A stretch of 64,000 nucleotides of DNA from Bradyrhizobium genomosp. I (2014) (GCF_000261685.1 NZ_AJQE01000098.1:1-64000); one strand, 5' to 3'; shown: positions 25,366 through 34,255, counted from the stretch's first letter. Notes: a model not told the origin generated them from the letters alone. Numbers and translations: made by a program.

Positions 25366-28300
25366 TCACTGCAGTGCGCGCAACCTCTCGATCTTGTCGA
25401 CGAGGCGGCTGAACTCTCTCTCAGGATCTCGATACCAATCGGTCGACCAAACCCTGTAGATTTTCCAATTCAGCCCTTCGAGGACGTCCTGCCTCAGACG
25501 ATCCCGATCTCGCGCCGACTTCGAGGAGTGGTAGGTCGCTCCATCACACTCCACACCCAAAATGTAACTACCTGGCTTGTCGGGATGCACAACGCCGATG
25601 TCGATCCGGTACTTTGCGACGCCGACTTGAGGATGCGCCTCGTAGTTCGCCGCCTTCAAGCGCGACAGGAACCACCGCTCGAAGTCGCTGTCTGGCTCCT
25701 CCCCTGTCCCGCGGCCGGGTGTAAAGGAGCCCCGGCTTGCATATTCGAGAAACTCCTTCAAAACCCTGACGCCTCGGCGATTTCCGTCCGCGACGATGCG
25801 ACCGGGATCGAGGGAGGTAAACACCGCGAGCCGACGCTTCGCGCGAGTGAACAGCACATTGAGGCGCCGATGACCGTAGGCACGGTTCAAAGGGCCGAAG
25901 TGTTGATGGAAAACACCTTCAGCAGTTGGCCCGTAGACCGTCGAGATCAAGATGACATCCCGCTCATCGCCCTGCACGTTTTCGAGATTCTTGACGAAGA
26001 AGTCTTCCAATTTATCGGCCCATTTCTCGCGATATGCCTGGACGTCCGGATCGCTCGTAGCCCGTTCGTCCATCAGCGTCTCGATGAGATCCCGCTGGGC
26101 TTGGTTCATCGCGACGATGCCGATCGAACGATCGGCCCGCGTCCGCATCAATTCCGCAGCCTCTTCTACGATCGCGCGAGCTTCCGGAAGATTCCGCCCC
26201 TGCCCAACCTCGTAGGCGCTGTCGATCTTACGGCACGACACTCCAAAATCCGGGTCTTCGAGCACCGGGCTGGGGTACACCAATAGGCGCTCGCCATAGA
26301 ATTCGCGATTGGAATACGCGATCAAGCTTTGATGCCGAGATCGATAATGGACCTCCAGCATTCTCATCGGATGCCAACAGCGACGGCCGAGTTCGAGGAT
26401 CGATTCCTCGGGCGCATCCTCCGCCTTTTCGTCGCTCGGATCGTCCGATGCGCTGAAGAAATCGGTGGGTGGCAACTGTTCAGGATCGCCTACGATGACA
26501 GCTTGCTTGCAACGCAACATCGCGCCCAGCGCGTCCTCGGGGCGCATCTGTGAAGCCTCGTCTATCACGAGTATATCGAAGCTATGTCGGCCAGGTTCGA
26601 GGTACTGCGCTACAGACATCGGGCTCATCATCACGCAGGGCGTGTACGCTCGAATGGCGTTTCCCGCATTGGAGAACAGTCGGCGCAGTGCGATCCGCGG
26701 CTGCTGCAGGCCGGTTTGGTGCGTCAACATCTCATTGTCGGTATAGTCGCGCGTCGAGCCCGCGCGTCGACCGGGAGGAATCGACCGGGCGCGAAGCTGG
26801 GCGGCGACCATCTTGCGATTCAGTTGAAGTATCTCGCGATCCAGGTCCTGAAACCGCTTGCGTACCTGCTCGTGAGTGTTCCCGGCATGCCTCGTCAAAA
26901 CGGGATGCTCCCTCATGAGCTTCTCCGCAGCCGAACGATAGAATGCGGCTTCGATGGCGAGGGCGACGCCCGAGTAGCGCAGCCCTTCCGCCGGCCAGCA
27001 ACTGATAAGGTCGCTCAAACCAAGGCTTGCGGCTTCCAGCTCCGTCGACAGCAACGCAATTTGCTTTTCGAGAGCGTCGGGAGCCTGAGACGCTCGCTCG
27101 CACTTTTGCAATAGCGTCCGGATCGGCACGGCTTTCCAGGGGCCGCCGCACCATTCCTCGGGTCGAAGCTTGAGGAGCTCATCTGCCTCCCCGGCAGCTC
27201 GGTCGACGTCGGCGATCGCGACCTTCAGATCCTCTGCGGTGCGCTTTAAGCCGGACGATCGATCGCCGTAGCCCTCTTGTAGGAGATAGCGAGCGGCTGA
27301 AGGCGGGAGTTGCATCGACTGCACACCTTCGACGAAGCGAGTCGTCGCTCGAACACGGCCAGCCCGCTCCAGTTCAGATCCCGCAGCAATCGACGCGCAG
27401 GCGTTCGTTGCCATGGCATCTGCGGCCATTTGCTGCCGGAGGACCTTGGCCTCTGTCTGCATCTGCAGGGCCTTCGGAAGAGAGGCCACCGGCTGGCTGG
27501 GCTGAATACCAAACTGTTGACTGGTCGTGACGATCAAATCGAGGGCTGACGCGCGAGCTTCGTGGCGATCGGCCTCCGCGTGGATCGTGGATCGCGCAGC
27601 GAATGCCGTCTGGAACGCATCGGCGAGATTCAAACTGCCGGCGGCTTCCGCGAAGCGGACGAGCATCGCGAATTCGTCGGGGCCGCCTTCGAACGCCAAC
27701 CGTCGCAATTCTCGCGCGCCTGACTCGCCCGGAGGAGTTACTTTTTGGACCGACCGCATCCATTCCGATACTTCAATGAGGCGCTCGAACGGAGTTTCAG
27801 CCCCTTTCCAGTGTCGACCGGCAGCAGCTTTTGCTTCGGCGCATTCCTCCAACCGCTGCAACCGATCCTTCCACAGAGCCGCCGCTATGAGCCTTTTTGC
27901 AGCATCGACCGGAGGAAGCTTGGGATCGTCCGGAAAGGTTTGGCGGCAAACGGCGCGTGCAGCCCGCCATTCTCTTCCGAAGAGTTTGCCGAAGAAGCCG
28001 GTAGAGCGAAACGTTCCTGCAGCTCGACGCAGTTCGGCCACGGACGGAATGGAGTCAGCAAGCCGCGTCGTAGCCTGCTCCGAGAAGCTTGCTTCGGCCG
28101 CCGCGGATTTGACCTCACCAGCAAGCTCGTGGGCGGCAGCCAAATCGTCGATCGCCGCTTCCGCCGTGAGTGCCTGCGAGCGATAGCGAAGATTGTCCTG
28201 CCGGATCTTGGGAACGACGAGAAGGTAGCCCGCGGCCATCGCCTCTGACTTGACGTCGGATGGGGCATTCGGATCACGCTTCGCCGCACTGAGCAGGTCC

Positions 28301-30561
28301 GCCATCAGTTGAACCAGGGAACCGAGTCTGGTTGCGGATTCTCTCGCCAATTCGAGAGCCCTCGATATCCCTTCGACGGGTAAACCGGCTACTCCGAGAG
28401 CCGTCGCCCGCTCAAGCAGCGGCCCGACGGCTTCGCCGTCGGTTTCGAGCGCCTGCTTGGAGCAAATTCCGTCGACCTGCAGTTCGAGATCGTGGGCTCT
28501 TATGCAGCGATCGACCCAATCGTCTAGCGACTTCCGAGCCGATTCGCCGGTCGCGAGGGTGAGCAACTTCTCCTCCACATCCGCTGGGGTTGCTGGCAGA
28601 TCGGAAACGACCCTCGCGGCCGCGGAGGCGTCGGCCGGCGAATTTAGGCCGTCCCACGACGCCGCGCTGGCGAGTGCCTCGACGTGCTGCAGAAGCTGCC
28701 TCAGCGCGGTTCCCCAACCCGCCACGACCTCAACGGCCTTGGTCCGATCGAAGCGGTTTAGGTTGAGGTTGCCGACGCCGCGCCAAGGCTGATGCTTCGG
28801 CTCGGCGGCGGCCCCCATCGCCGTCGCCCAGTCGTCCAAGGCCTTGCCGAGTCCGACTAGTTCGGCGAGCTTGAATCGATCGATGCCCAACGGGTCCGGA
28901 AAGCGGAACTCCGTCGTCGGTTTTGGAGGTGCCGGCTCCAGACCGGCTCTGGTGAAGTCACCCCAAAGAACCTGATGAATGCTGAGGCCGGTAGCGCCGG
29001 CCGGGCTGTTGATCAGACTCGCATATTCGGTGAGACGCTGACGCACCTGGCGAAGAGCTTCGCGGGCGCTCTCGACTTCCTGGACGTTCGCGGCGCTGCG
29101 CGGGGTTTCCATGCGCTCGCGTATCGATTTGAGGACCGACGCCTTCGAAGCTTTTGCCGAGTGCACCTCGAGGCAATAGAGGCCGAGGCCCATATGATCG
29201 AGCCGGTCCTTGACCACCTTCAGCGCGGCCATTTTTTCGGAGACGAACAAGACCGTCTTGCCGTGCCAAAGCGCGTTGGCGATGATGTTGGTGATCGCCT
29301 GCGACTTGCCGGTGCCCGGCGGCCCCTGGATGACGAGGTTCTTTCCGCTTGTGGCGTCGATCACGGCGCTGAGCTGCGAGGCGTCGGCCTCGATGACCAA
29401 CGCGGGAGCTTGAGACTCGAGCTCTGGATGGTCGACGTCGTAGACCGCAGCGACGTTGTCGCCGTGCTCGCCGGCGACATCCCCGTAGACTTGCCCCAGC
29501 AATTCGTGAGACTCGGGACGGGAGTCGGCCGGCCATCGAGCCGAGTCGAGATCGCTCCACATCGCCTGCCGGGCGAACGAAAAGAGCCCGACGGTCGCGA
29601 AGCGCCGAACCGTCCATCGAGGTTTGTTGGTGAGGCAGGCAGCTACGCCGGAAAGATAGGCTTCAATTCCGGCCTCTGGATCGTACTCGGGCAGATCTAT
29701 CGCGAAGCGCTTCAGCTTTTCGCGAAGCGCGACATTGCTCGCTTCGTCGTCGTCCCGTCCGGCGATGGAATAGACGTACTCGCCGCTCGCGATGCGCTTC
29801 TCCATGTTGATGGGCAACAAGACGAGGGGAGCGTACGATGGATCAGTCGAATCGTCCTGTTCGTACCATTCGAGGAAGCCGACCGCGAAGTATAGCGCGC
29901 TGAGGCCGGCATCCTCCTGGAGCGCCCGCGCGGCACTGTGGATGCTGGCCAGTTTCGGCTCCAGGCGATCCGGAAAAAAGAGTGTCTGCAGAGTGTTGTC
30001 TGCATGGTGCTTTTGCGCGGAGCGTTTGGACGGCGGCAGATCGTACGATGGGTCGATTCCGAGTTCCCGGGCTCTTGCTTTAGCATCGGTCGCGACCCGC
30101 CATTCCGGCATCCCGAGCTTCGCCCTCACACGATCGCGCAGCGCTCTTTCAGCGACTTTATCCTTCGTTCGACGGCGGTTACCCGCGGCGCGACGCGCAT
30201 CTTCAGCGGCCAGCCAGTCGGGATCGGTTTCCTTAGCCGTCTTCAGAGCGGCTCGGAATTCGTCCGTCTCCTCGTCGTGAGGAACCTGCTCGACAGGCGG
30301 GACCGGAATGACATCGAGGGACTTGCCCGTAGCCAAGGCTCCGATGAGGAGCGTCAAATCTTCGTCGACGATGCGAACGTGCTTTGCCGATGTCTCCGAA
30401 TGACGAAAGTTCAGCATGGTATTGCGCATGCTGAGGTCGATCAGCTTATCTCGGGCTTTGCGGACGCCTTCTCGCACCAACTCGGCGATGCCAGAGATAC
30501 CCTCACTGGATCTGGTCGAGCGAGAAGAGTTGTCGCCGCTAGTTTGCCCGAACGTCGTCAT
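25366..30561 (-). CDS. Hhe-type DUF4011-helicase-Vsr defence protein
   Basis: The 1731-aa protein begins with a DUF4011 region (VRKARDKLIDLSMRNTMLNF). An SF1 helicase follows: Walker A IQGPPGTGKSQAITNIIANA near residue 414, a large helical insert of about 900 residues, DILVIDEASQM near 1334 and VVGDPEQLPPTDFF near 1355, then AMNQAQRDLIETL and GDERDVILIS. The last 110 residues are a Vsr/DUF559-like nuclease: YRIDIGVVHPDKPGSYILGV, ECDGATYHSSKSARDRDRLR and WKIYRVWSTDWY. This layout is that of the Hhe antiphage protein described in the defence-island survey of Gao and colleagues; the assignment is by architecture recalled, not by search. It converges on the AddA-like gene (67-bp gap). Confidence 0.85.
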   Translation of the reverse strand: MTTFGQTSGDNSSRSTRSSEGISGIAELVREGVRKARDKLIDLSMRNTMLNFRHSETSAKHVRIVDEDLTLLIGALATGKSLDVIPVPPVEQVPHDEETDEFRAALKTAKETDPDWLAAEDARRAAGNRRRTKDKVAERALRDRVRAKLGMPEWRVATDAKARARELGIDPSYDLPPSKRSAQKHHADNTLQTLFFPDRLEPKLASIHSAARALQEDAGLSALYFAVGFLEWYEQDDSTDPSYAPLVLLPINMEKRIASGEYVYSIAGRDDDEASNVALREKLKRFAIDLPEYDPEAGIEAYLSGVAACLTNKPRWTVRRFATVGLFSFARQAMWSDLDSARWPADSRPESHELLGQVYGDVAGEHGDNVAAVYDVDHPELESQAPALVIEADASQLSAVIDATSGKNLVIQGPPGTGKSQAITNIIANALWHGKTVLFVSEKMAALKVVKDRLDHMGLGLYCLEVHSAKASKASVLKSIRERMETPRSAANVQEVESAREALRQVRQRLTEYASLINSPAGATGLSIHQVLWGDFTRAGLEPAPPKPTTEFRFPDPLGIDRFKLAELVGLGKALDDWATAMGAAAEPKHQPWRGVGNLNLNRFDRTKAVEVVAGWGTALRQLLQHVEALASAASWDGLNSPADASAAARVVSDLPATPADVEEKLLTLATGESARKSLDDWVDRCIRAHDLELQVDGICSKQALETDGEAVGPLLERATALGVAGLPVEGISRALELARESATRLGSLVQLMADLLSAAKRDPNAPSDVKSEAMAAGYLLVVPKIRQDNLRYRSQALTAEAAIDDLAAAHELAGEVKSAAAEASFSEQATTRLADSIPSVAELRRAAGTFRSTGFFGKLFGREWRAARAVCRQTFPDDPKLPPVDAAKRLIAAALWKDRLQRLEECAEAKAAAGRHWKGAETPFERLIEVSEWMRSVQKVTPPGESGARELRRLAFEGGPDEFAMLVRFAEAAGSLNLADAFQTAFAARSTIHAEADRHEARASALDLIVTTSQQFGIQPSQPVASLPKALQMQTEAKVLRQQMAADAMATNACASIAAGSELERAGRVRATTRFVEGVQSMQLPPSAARYLLQEGYGDRSSGLKRTAEDLKVAIADVDRAAGEADELLKLRPEEWCGGPWKAVPIRTLLQKCERASQAPDALEKQIALLSTELEAASLGLSDLISCWPAEGLRYSGVALAIEAAFYRSAAEKLMREHPVLTRHAGNTHEQVRKRFQDLDREILQLNRKMVAAQLRARSIPPGRRAGSTRDYTDNEMLTHQTGLQQPRIALRRLFSNAGNAIRAYTPCVMMSPMSVAQYLEPGRHSFDILVIDEASQMRPEDALGAMLRCKQAVIVGDPEQLPPTDFFSASDDPSDEKAEDAPEESILELGRRCWHPMRMLEVHYRSRHQSLIAYSNREFYGERLLVYPSPVLEDPDFGVSCRKIDSAYEVGQGRNLPEARAIVEEAAELMRTRADRSIGIVAMNQAQRDLIETLMDERATSDPDVQAYREKWADKLEDFFVKNLENVQGDERDVILISTVYGPTAEGVFHQHFGPLNRAYGHRRLNVLFTRAKRRLAVFTSLDPGRIVADGNRRGVRVLKEFLEYASRGSFTPGRGTGEEPDSDFERWFLSRLKAANYEAHPQVGVAKYRIDIGVVHPDKPGSYILGVECDGATYHSSKSARDRDRLRQDVLEGLNWKIYRVWSTDWYRDPEREFSRLVDKIERLRALQ

Positions 30562-30910
30562 GAACTGGAACTGCCACCTGAACTGAGTCGCCAGGCATGC
30601 CGTCTCGTTCTTCCTGAATTGCCGACTTCCGGCCCCTCAGAACAAGCTATGCCCCCTTGATTTCGCTTGCATATTGCCTCGCGGACAACCGGCTCGCAAG
30701 CAAAAGGGACTCCCTCTTTGGTTCAATGGTGGAAATACGTTTTCGCGACATCGCGACTAAACGCAGCCGAACGAAAGTTACCGAGCGTTTGAGCAGTCCT
30801 TAGGCTGCGCCTGCCTCGATTGCCCAGGCGGCAAGACTCGCAATTGCGCATTACCCGCCCCCAATGCCCGACCTCTGCGATGGCACCCGGTGCTTTTCGG
30901 TGGACACGGT
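30562..30910. other. 349-bp gap between E1-like and Hhe-type genes
   Basis: A 63-codon TTG frame on the minus strand (30914-30723) follows an AGGAGGGGAGG sequence at the end of the E1 gene but has no recognisable content. Near 30690 a short stem (CGGACAACCGGCTCG) is weak. The stretch likely holds the promoter of the Hhe-type gene. Nothing else seen. Confidence 0.3.
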
Positions 30911-32242
30911 TCAACCTCCCCTCCTCGGCCGGACAAACGGAAGGATTCCCGGCCTAGTCAATGCGTGGCGGTGGCCGGTCGCGCGACGACAATTCGTCAG
31001 TGACACGTCGGCGAGATCAACGAAGCCACCATCGCTGACGGCCCGACAGGCCTGGGCCACCTGGATTGCGGCCGCGACGACCGCTGTCGACGGCACGCCG
31101 AGACTGCGGCCAGCAATCATCAACGCCCCGCAGTGATCGATTCGACCGGCGTCGACGAGCTCTTGGAGAGCCGGGACAAGAGGAACTTCCAAGTGACCGT
31201 CCTGCTGGAGCCAAGCCTTCTCGGGCGAGCGCCTCCCGGGGAAGCCGTGGAGCCGAATGTCGAAGATCTCCGACGGCGTGGAACCAAGGCCGGCGTCAAC
31301 GACGAGATCGAAGTTCGAACCGGCCGCGGCGCGCCGAGCTGCGAGATTGTCGACGCCGACGATCGCCAGGCCGGGCTCGTCCGCCGAGCGCTTGGTGCCA
31401 TCGACGAACCGGCTTTCGATGACCGTGGTGCCGAAGCCACGCGCCTCCGCCCACGACGCCGCGTTGCGGGCCTTTTTACGGCCGATCCAGTCCGGCTTGG
31501 TCAACAACTGGATGGCGAGATTGCCGACTTCGGACTTGTCCACGTCCTGAAGAAACAGGGAGACCATACCCGGATCGGCATACGGGAGAAGTCCAATGGT
31601 CCACAGCGCGGCCTGACCGAGATTGCCGAGCCCCAACATCCAGTACGCCGCTGGCAGGTAGGCGAGATCGATGCCGGCAGCGTCTTCGCAGCCCGGCGAC
31701 AACGCCGACAATCTCGAAGTCCTGCGACAGGCGAGCTTGTCTCCGAGCACGACACTGCGGAAGACCTCGCCGATGCCCATAGCGGCCGCGATCACGCCGC
31801 CGATTTCGTTGCCGTCCCTGGGCGGATCGGCCGGCGCTGCGATGCCGACGACGCCTGCCCAGCCATCGGCCCAGCACAGCGCCCCGCCCTGTATCCGCCG
31901 GCGCTCGATACCGACGTGCAAGGCGACGGCGTGCGCGGGCGCAGCCGTAGAGCGGCATCCCGCGAGTTCGAGATGCCGACGGACGGGCCATCTGCCGAAT
32001 TGCCCGACCACAGTCGTGTCGCCGAAATCGGAGCCGAGATAGACGCCACCGGGAAACATCCGCACGCCGCATTCCGCCGCTGTCAACAGCGCCGCCTGGA
32101 TCCACGGCGCGCCAGTCGCGGCATCGGCGGTGAGAACAAGCGCGGCTTGATCGAGCCTTCTCCGCGCCTCGTCGTAGCGGAGATGACCGTCGCCGCGCAT
32201 GAGCAGCTGCGCCAAGCGATCGTCTTCGATCGAAAGGTTCAT
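30911..32242 (-). CDS. ThiF/E1-like ubiquitin-activating enzyme (BilC-like)
   Basis: The 443-aa protein has an N-terminal region of about 195 residues, then a ThiF-type adenylation fold: MLGLGNLGQAALWTIGLL (GxGxxG at 204-209), FLQDVDKSEVGNLAIQLL and the VGVDNLAARR segment. HCGALMIAGRSLGVPS near the end contains C371 in a context common to bacterial E1 proteins that act with E2 partners, so C371 is the best thioester candidate; C418 is another. The ATG overlaps the stop of the JAMM gene (ATGA) and has a strong AGGAGG site. It should adenylate the C-terminal Gly of the tandem Ubl and pass it to the E2. Confidence 0.82.
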   Translation of the reverse strand: MNLSIEDDRLAQLLMRGDGHLRYDEARRRLDQAALVLTADAATGAPWIQAALLTAAECGVRMFPGGVYLGSDFGDTTVVGQFGRWPVRRHLELAGCRSTAAPAHAVALHVGIERRRIQGGALCWADGWAGVVGIAAPADPPRDGNEIGGVIAAAMGIGEVFRSVVLGDKLACRRTSRLSALSPGCEDAAGIDLAYLPAAYWMLGLGNLGQAALWTIGLLPYADPGMVSLFLQDVDKSEVGNLAIQLLTKPDWIGRKKARNAASWAEARGFGTTVIESRFVDGTKRSADEPGLAIVGVDNLAARRAAAGSNFDLVVDAGLGSTPSEIFDIRLHGFPGRRSPEKAWLQQDGHLEVPLVPALQELVDAGRIDHCGALMIAGRSLGVPSTAVVAAAIQVAQACRAVSDGGFVDLADVSLTNCRRATGHRHALTRPGILPFVRPRRGG

Positions 32243-32757
32243 GCGAACCTCCTGACCGCGAAGTAACTGCCGGCATCATCGCTGCGATCGGCCCACTGCC
32301 GACGACCGCGATATTCGTAGATGCCGATTTCGCCAGGCAGATACGCGCGATCCGCGAAATTCGGCACGATGATCGCGACGTGCCCGACTTCGGGGATCAT
32401 CGGGTTGTCGCGATCGGTCTGGCTCTGGCCGACACCGCCGCCGGGATGGGTGTGGACGTCGGCCACGACCTCCAGTCCTTCGCGCCGGCATAGATCCCAG
32501 ACGATGTCCATCTTCGAACCATCGAACAGGATCGCACCCTGCAACGCGTGCGGATCGACATCGTCGTATGGCAGAAACGCTTCTATCGTCCTGAGGCCGT
32601 CGACCCCGCGGCCGAGAAGGAAACCGCCGCTCTCGCGATGACCCCGGCCGCGCTCACGCAGCAGTGACAACGTTTCCAGCCACAAACTCCTGCGGCAGTT
32701 CAAGCGCCGCGGCGGGAAGACTAGCGCTCGAATATTCCGTAGAATCGAGAAGGCCAT
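32239..32757 (-). CDS. JAMM/JAB metallopeptidase (BilD-like deubiquitinase)
   Basis: The product is 172 aa from the ATG at 32757. The JAMM signature is complete: E42 in ESGGFLLG, then VHTHPGGGVGQSQTD with H102, H104, S112 and D115 in the canonical HxH-x7-S-x2-D spacing. Such enzymes bind zinc and cut isopeptide or peptide bonds after a beta-grasp protein. The chosen start lies 104 bp inside the E2-like gene; a later TTG near the E2 stop is possible, since the fold needs only a helix before E42. The stop overlaps the E1 gene. It likely removes or matures the Ubl. Confidence 0.85.
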   Translation of the reverse strand: MAFSILRNIRALVFPPRRLNCRRSLWLETLSLLRERGRGHRESGGFLLGRGVDGLRTIEAFLPYDDVDPHALQGAILFDGSKMDIVWDLCRREGLEVVADVHTHPGGGVGQSQTDRDNPMIPEVGHVAIIVPNFADRAYLPGEIGIYEYRGRRQWADRSDDAGSYFAVRRFA

Positions 32758-33172
32758 GCACGGTCTCCAGCAGAAAGATGATCGTCTTGTCGGCAGTCCA
32801 GCAGAGTTCCTGGTACTGACCGGGCCAGTGGCTCCGCGCCAGCCGGTCGACTGGATGATAGAGGCACGGCGTCGACCACTGGGCGAACGAGACCATCGTG
32901 CCGCCTTGCTTGTTCTTGGGCCGGTGCGCATCAGCGAGCGCCTGGTCGTCGCGGCCATGCCAAAGCTGAGAGGTCGGCGCCGTCGCCGGGTATCCGGAAC
33001 AGTCCGACCGCAGCAGGAAACCGGTCGGACCGCCGAGACGAACCGGTGCCGCGACGAAGAACATCGCGATCGGAAACTTGATGCCGAGCAAGGCCCAGCG
33101 ACCTCGGCGCATGCCGACCTTAAAGGTCGGCGATGCCAGATCGCGCATGAGCGCGTTATGATCGGGTCCCAT
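32654..33172 (-). CDS. E2-like ubiquitin-conjugating protein (BilB-like)
   Basis: This 172-aa protein starts 3 bp after the Ubl stop. It shows a divergent E2 pattern: a strand-rich front (KFPIAMFFVAAPVRLGGPTGFLLRSDCSGYPATAPTS) ending with the proline-rich turn, then WSTPCLYHPVDR with C103 as the probable catalytic Cys, and a following helix (HWPGQYQELCWTADKTIIFLLE). No classical HPN motif is present, as in several bacterial E2 families. Its place between a Ubl and a JAMM/E1 pair makes the E2 role much more likely than the sequence alone would. Confidence 0.7.
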   Translation of the reverse strand: MGPDHNALMRDLASPTFKVGMRRGRWALLGIKFPIAMFFVAAPVRLGGPTGFLLRSDCSGYPATAPTSQLWHGRDDQALADAHRPKNKQGGTMVSFAQWSTPCLYHPVDRLARSHWPGQYQELCWTADKTIIFLLETVHGLLDSTEYSSASLPAAALELPQEFVAGNVVTAA

Positions 33173-33175
33173 GGT

Positions 33176-33664
33176 CTAGCCCTGCGGCTTCACCTTGAAG
33201 ACGAGATCGAGGACGATCGACTTCTCGCCGCGAGCCACCTGGCCCAGATGCGAGTCCGGCGGCAGCACGTGGCCGTCGTGCTTCAGCTGGAAGTCGATCG
33301 GGTCCTCGGTCGAGGCAAGCTGGCTGACCGCCCACTTCGTCACCTTCGCGATCGTCGCCGACGGACGGAAGGGATGCTCGACGTGACGGCCCTGGTAGCG
33401 GACCGTGGTCGCGATCTTGCCGGGCTTGGCGACATGAAGCGGCGCGAACTCGACCGACAGATGCTCGATCAGGACCGCGTCGTGACCGAGCGGCTCCTCG
33501 GCGTCCTCGACATAGACCTCGATCAAGCCTTCGATCCCGGTCTTGGTGACGGCGATCTCGACGAACTCCGTCACGGTGGTGGTGGAACCGATCTCCGCTT
33601 CGTAATGGCCGGTGCCTTCTGTCGCAAACACGACCATCAGGCGGTCTTCAACAATATCGCTCAT
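33176..33664 (-). CDS. tandem ubiquitin-like protein ending in Gly (BilA-like)
   Basis: The ATG at 33664 has AGAAGGA about 6 bases upstream; the longer frame to 33739 lacks this. The 162-aa product appears to hold two beta-grasp units, residues about 8-80 and 85-158, the second reading IATTVRYQGRHVEHPFR then DFQLKHDGHVLPPDSHLG and IVLDLVF. The chain ends KVKPQG, so a C-terminal Gly is exposed without processing. Two fused ubiquitin-like units recall ISG15 and the bacterial BilA proteins, which are joined to phage structural proteins. This is the first gene of the four-gene operon. Confidence 0.75.
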   Translation of the reverse strand: MSDIVEDRLMVVFATEGTGHYEAEIGSTTTVTEFVEIAVTKTGIEGLIEVYVEDAEEPLGHDAVLIEHLSVEFAPLHVAKPGKIATTVRYQGRHVEHPFRPSATIAKVTKWAVSQLASTEDPIDFQLKHDGHVLPPDSHLGQVARGEKSIVLDLVFKVKPQG

Positions 33665-33812
33665 GGGTAGTCCTTCTCGCTGGCGGTCGGGGAAGCCGAA
33701 CCGCGCGGATTGCACTCTTACGGACAAGCCGTCCTCCAATGCCGTTCCGCTTCCCCGGCTCGGATCGCCGGACTAGAATGTGATTCGGGTCCAGCACTGG
33801 ACTATCCATATA

Positions 33813-33836
33813 TAGACTAAATCTTTAAAAAGTCTA
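33813..33836. promoter_or_regulatory. inverted repeat before the Xre/MbcA-RES module
   Basis: TAGACT at 33813-33818 and AGTCTA at 33831-33836 form an inverted repeat with a 12-bp spacer, 20 bp upstream of the antitoxin start. AT-rich sequence around it could hold the -10 element. Autoregulation by the antitoxin is usual for this toxin-antitoxin class and is inferred here. The site also lies in the gap shared with the divergent Ubl operon. Confidence 0.5.
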
Positions 33837-33855
33837 CAACGAGACAGGAGGAGGT

Positions 33856-34254
33856 ATGACAGCACCACCCCGAGAACAAGAAGAAGAGAGACGTGAGCAC
33901 GATGCTGAGGCCGCTCTCAGAGCATTCTTCGGAATTGCCGCACTGTGGGAATTGTCGACCGACGAGCAGATCAAACTTCTTGGTTCGCCGCCTCGCTCAA
34001 CGTTCTTCAAATGGAAGAAGGAAGGCGGCGCGCTTTCGAACGACACCGTCGAGCGTCTGTCGCACATACTCAACATCCACAAATGTTTGCAAATCTTGTT
34101 CACCGACGATGGCGCCAGCGACGGCTGGATCAGAAGGCCTAACCAAGCGCCGTTCCTGAATGGGATCTCAGCAATCGACTACATGACCGAGACAGGCCAT
34201 GTAGCGGACGTGTTCAAGGTTAGAAGCTACCTAGACGCGCAGCGCGGGGGTTGA
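33856..34254 (+). CDS. MbcA/ParS/Xre-type antitoxin
   Basis: The 132-aa protein has an Xre-like HTH (LSTDEQIKLLGSPPRSTFFKWKKEG) and the C-terminal toxin-binding segment LNIHKCLQILF...GWIRRPNQAPFLNGISAIDYM, typical of MbcA/ParS/Xre antitoxins. These neutralise RES-domain NAD-degrading toxins and repress their own operon. The ribosome site AGGAGGAGG is very strong, so antitoxin should be made in excess. The RES toxin gene follows after one base. Confidence 0.88.
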   Translation: MTAPPREQEEERREHDAEAALRAFFGIAALWELSTDEQIKLLGSPPRSTFFKWKKEGGALSNDTVERLSHILNIHKCLQILFTDDGASDGWIRRPNQAPFLNGISAIDYMTETGHVADVFKVRSYLDAQRGG

Positions 34255-34255
34255 A

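Noticed and set aside
30723-30914. A 63-codon minus-strand frame after the E1 gene, preceded by an AGGAGG-like sequence
   Set aside because: The purine run is part of the E1 C-terminal codons, the start would be TTG, and the product has no recognisable features.
31133-32266. A 377-codon plus-strand frame across the E1-like gene
   Set aside because: It mirrors the E1 reading frame and has no recognisable motif, while the minus-strand protein has the ThiF signature.
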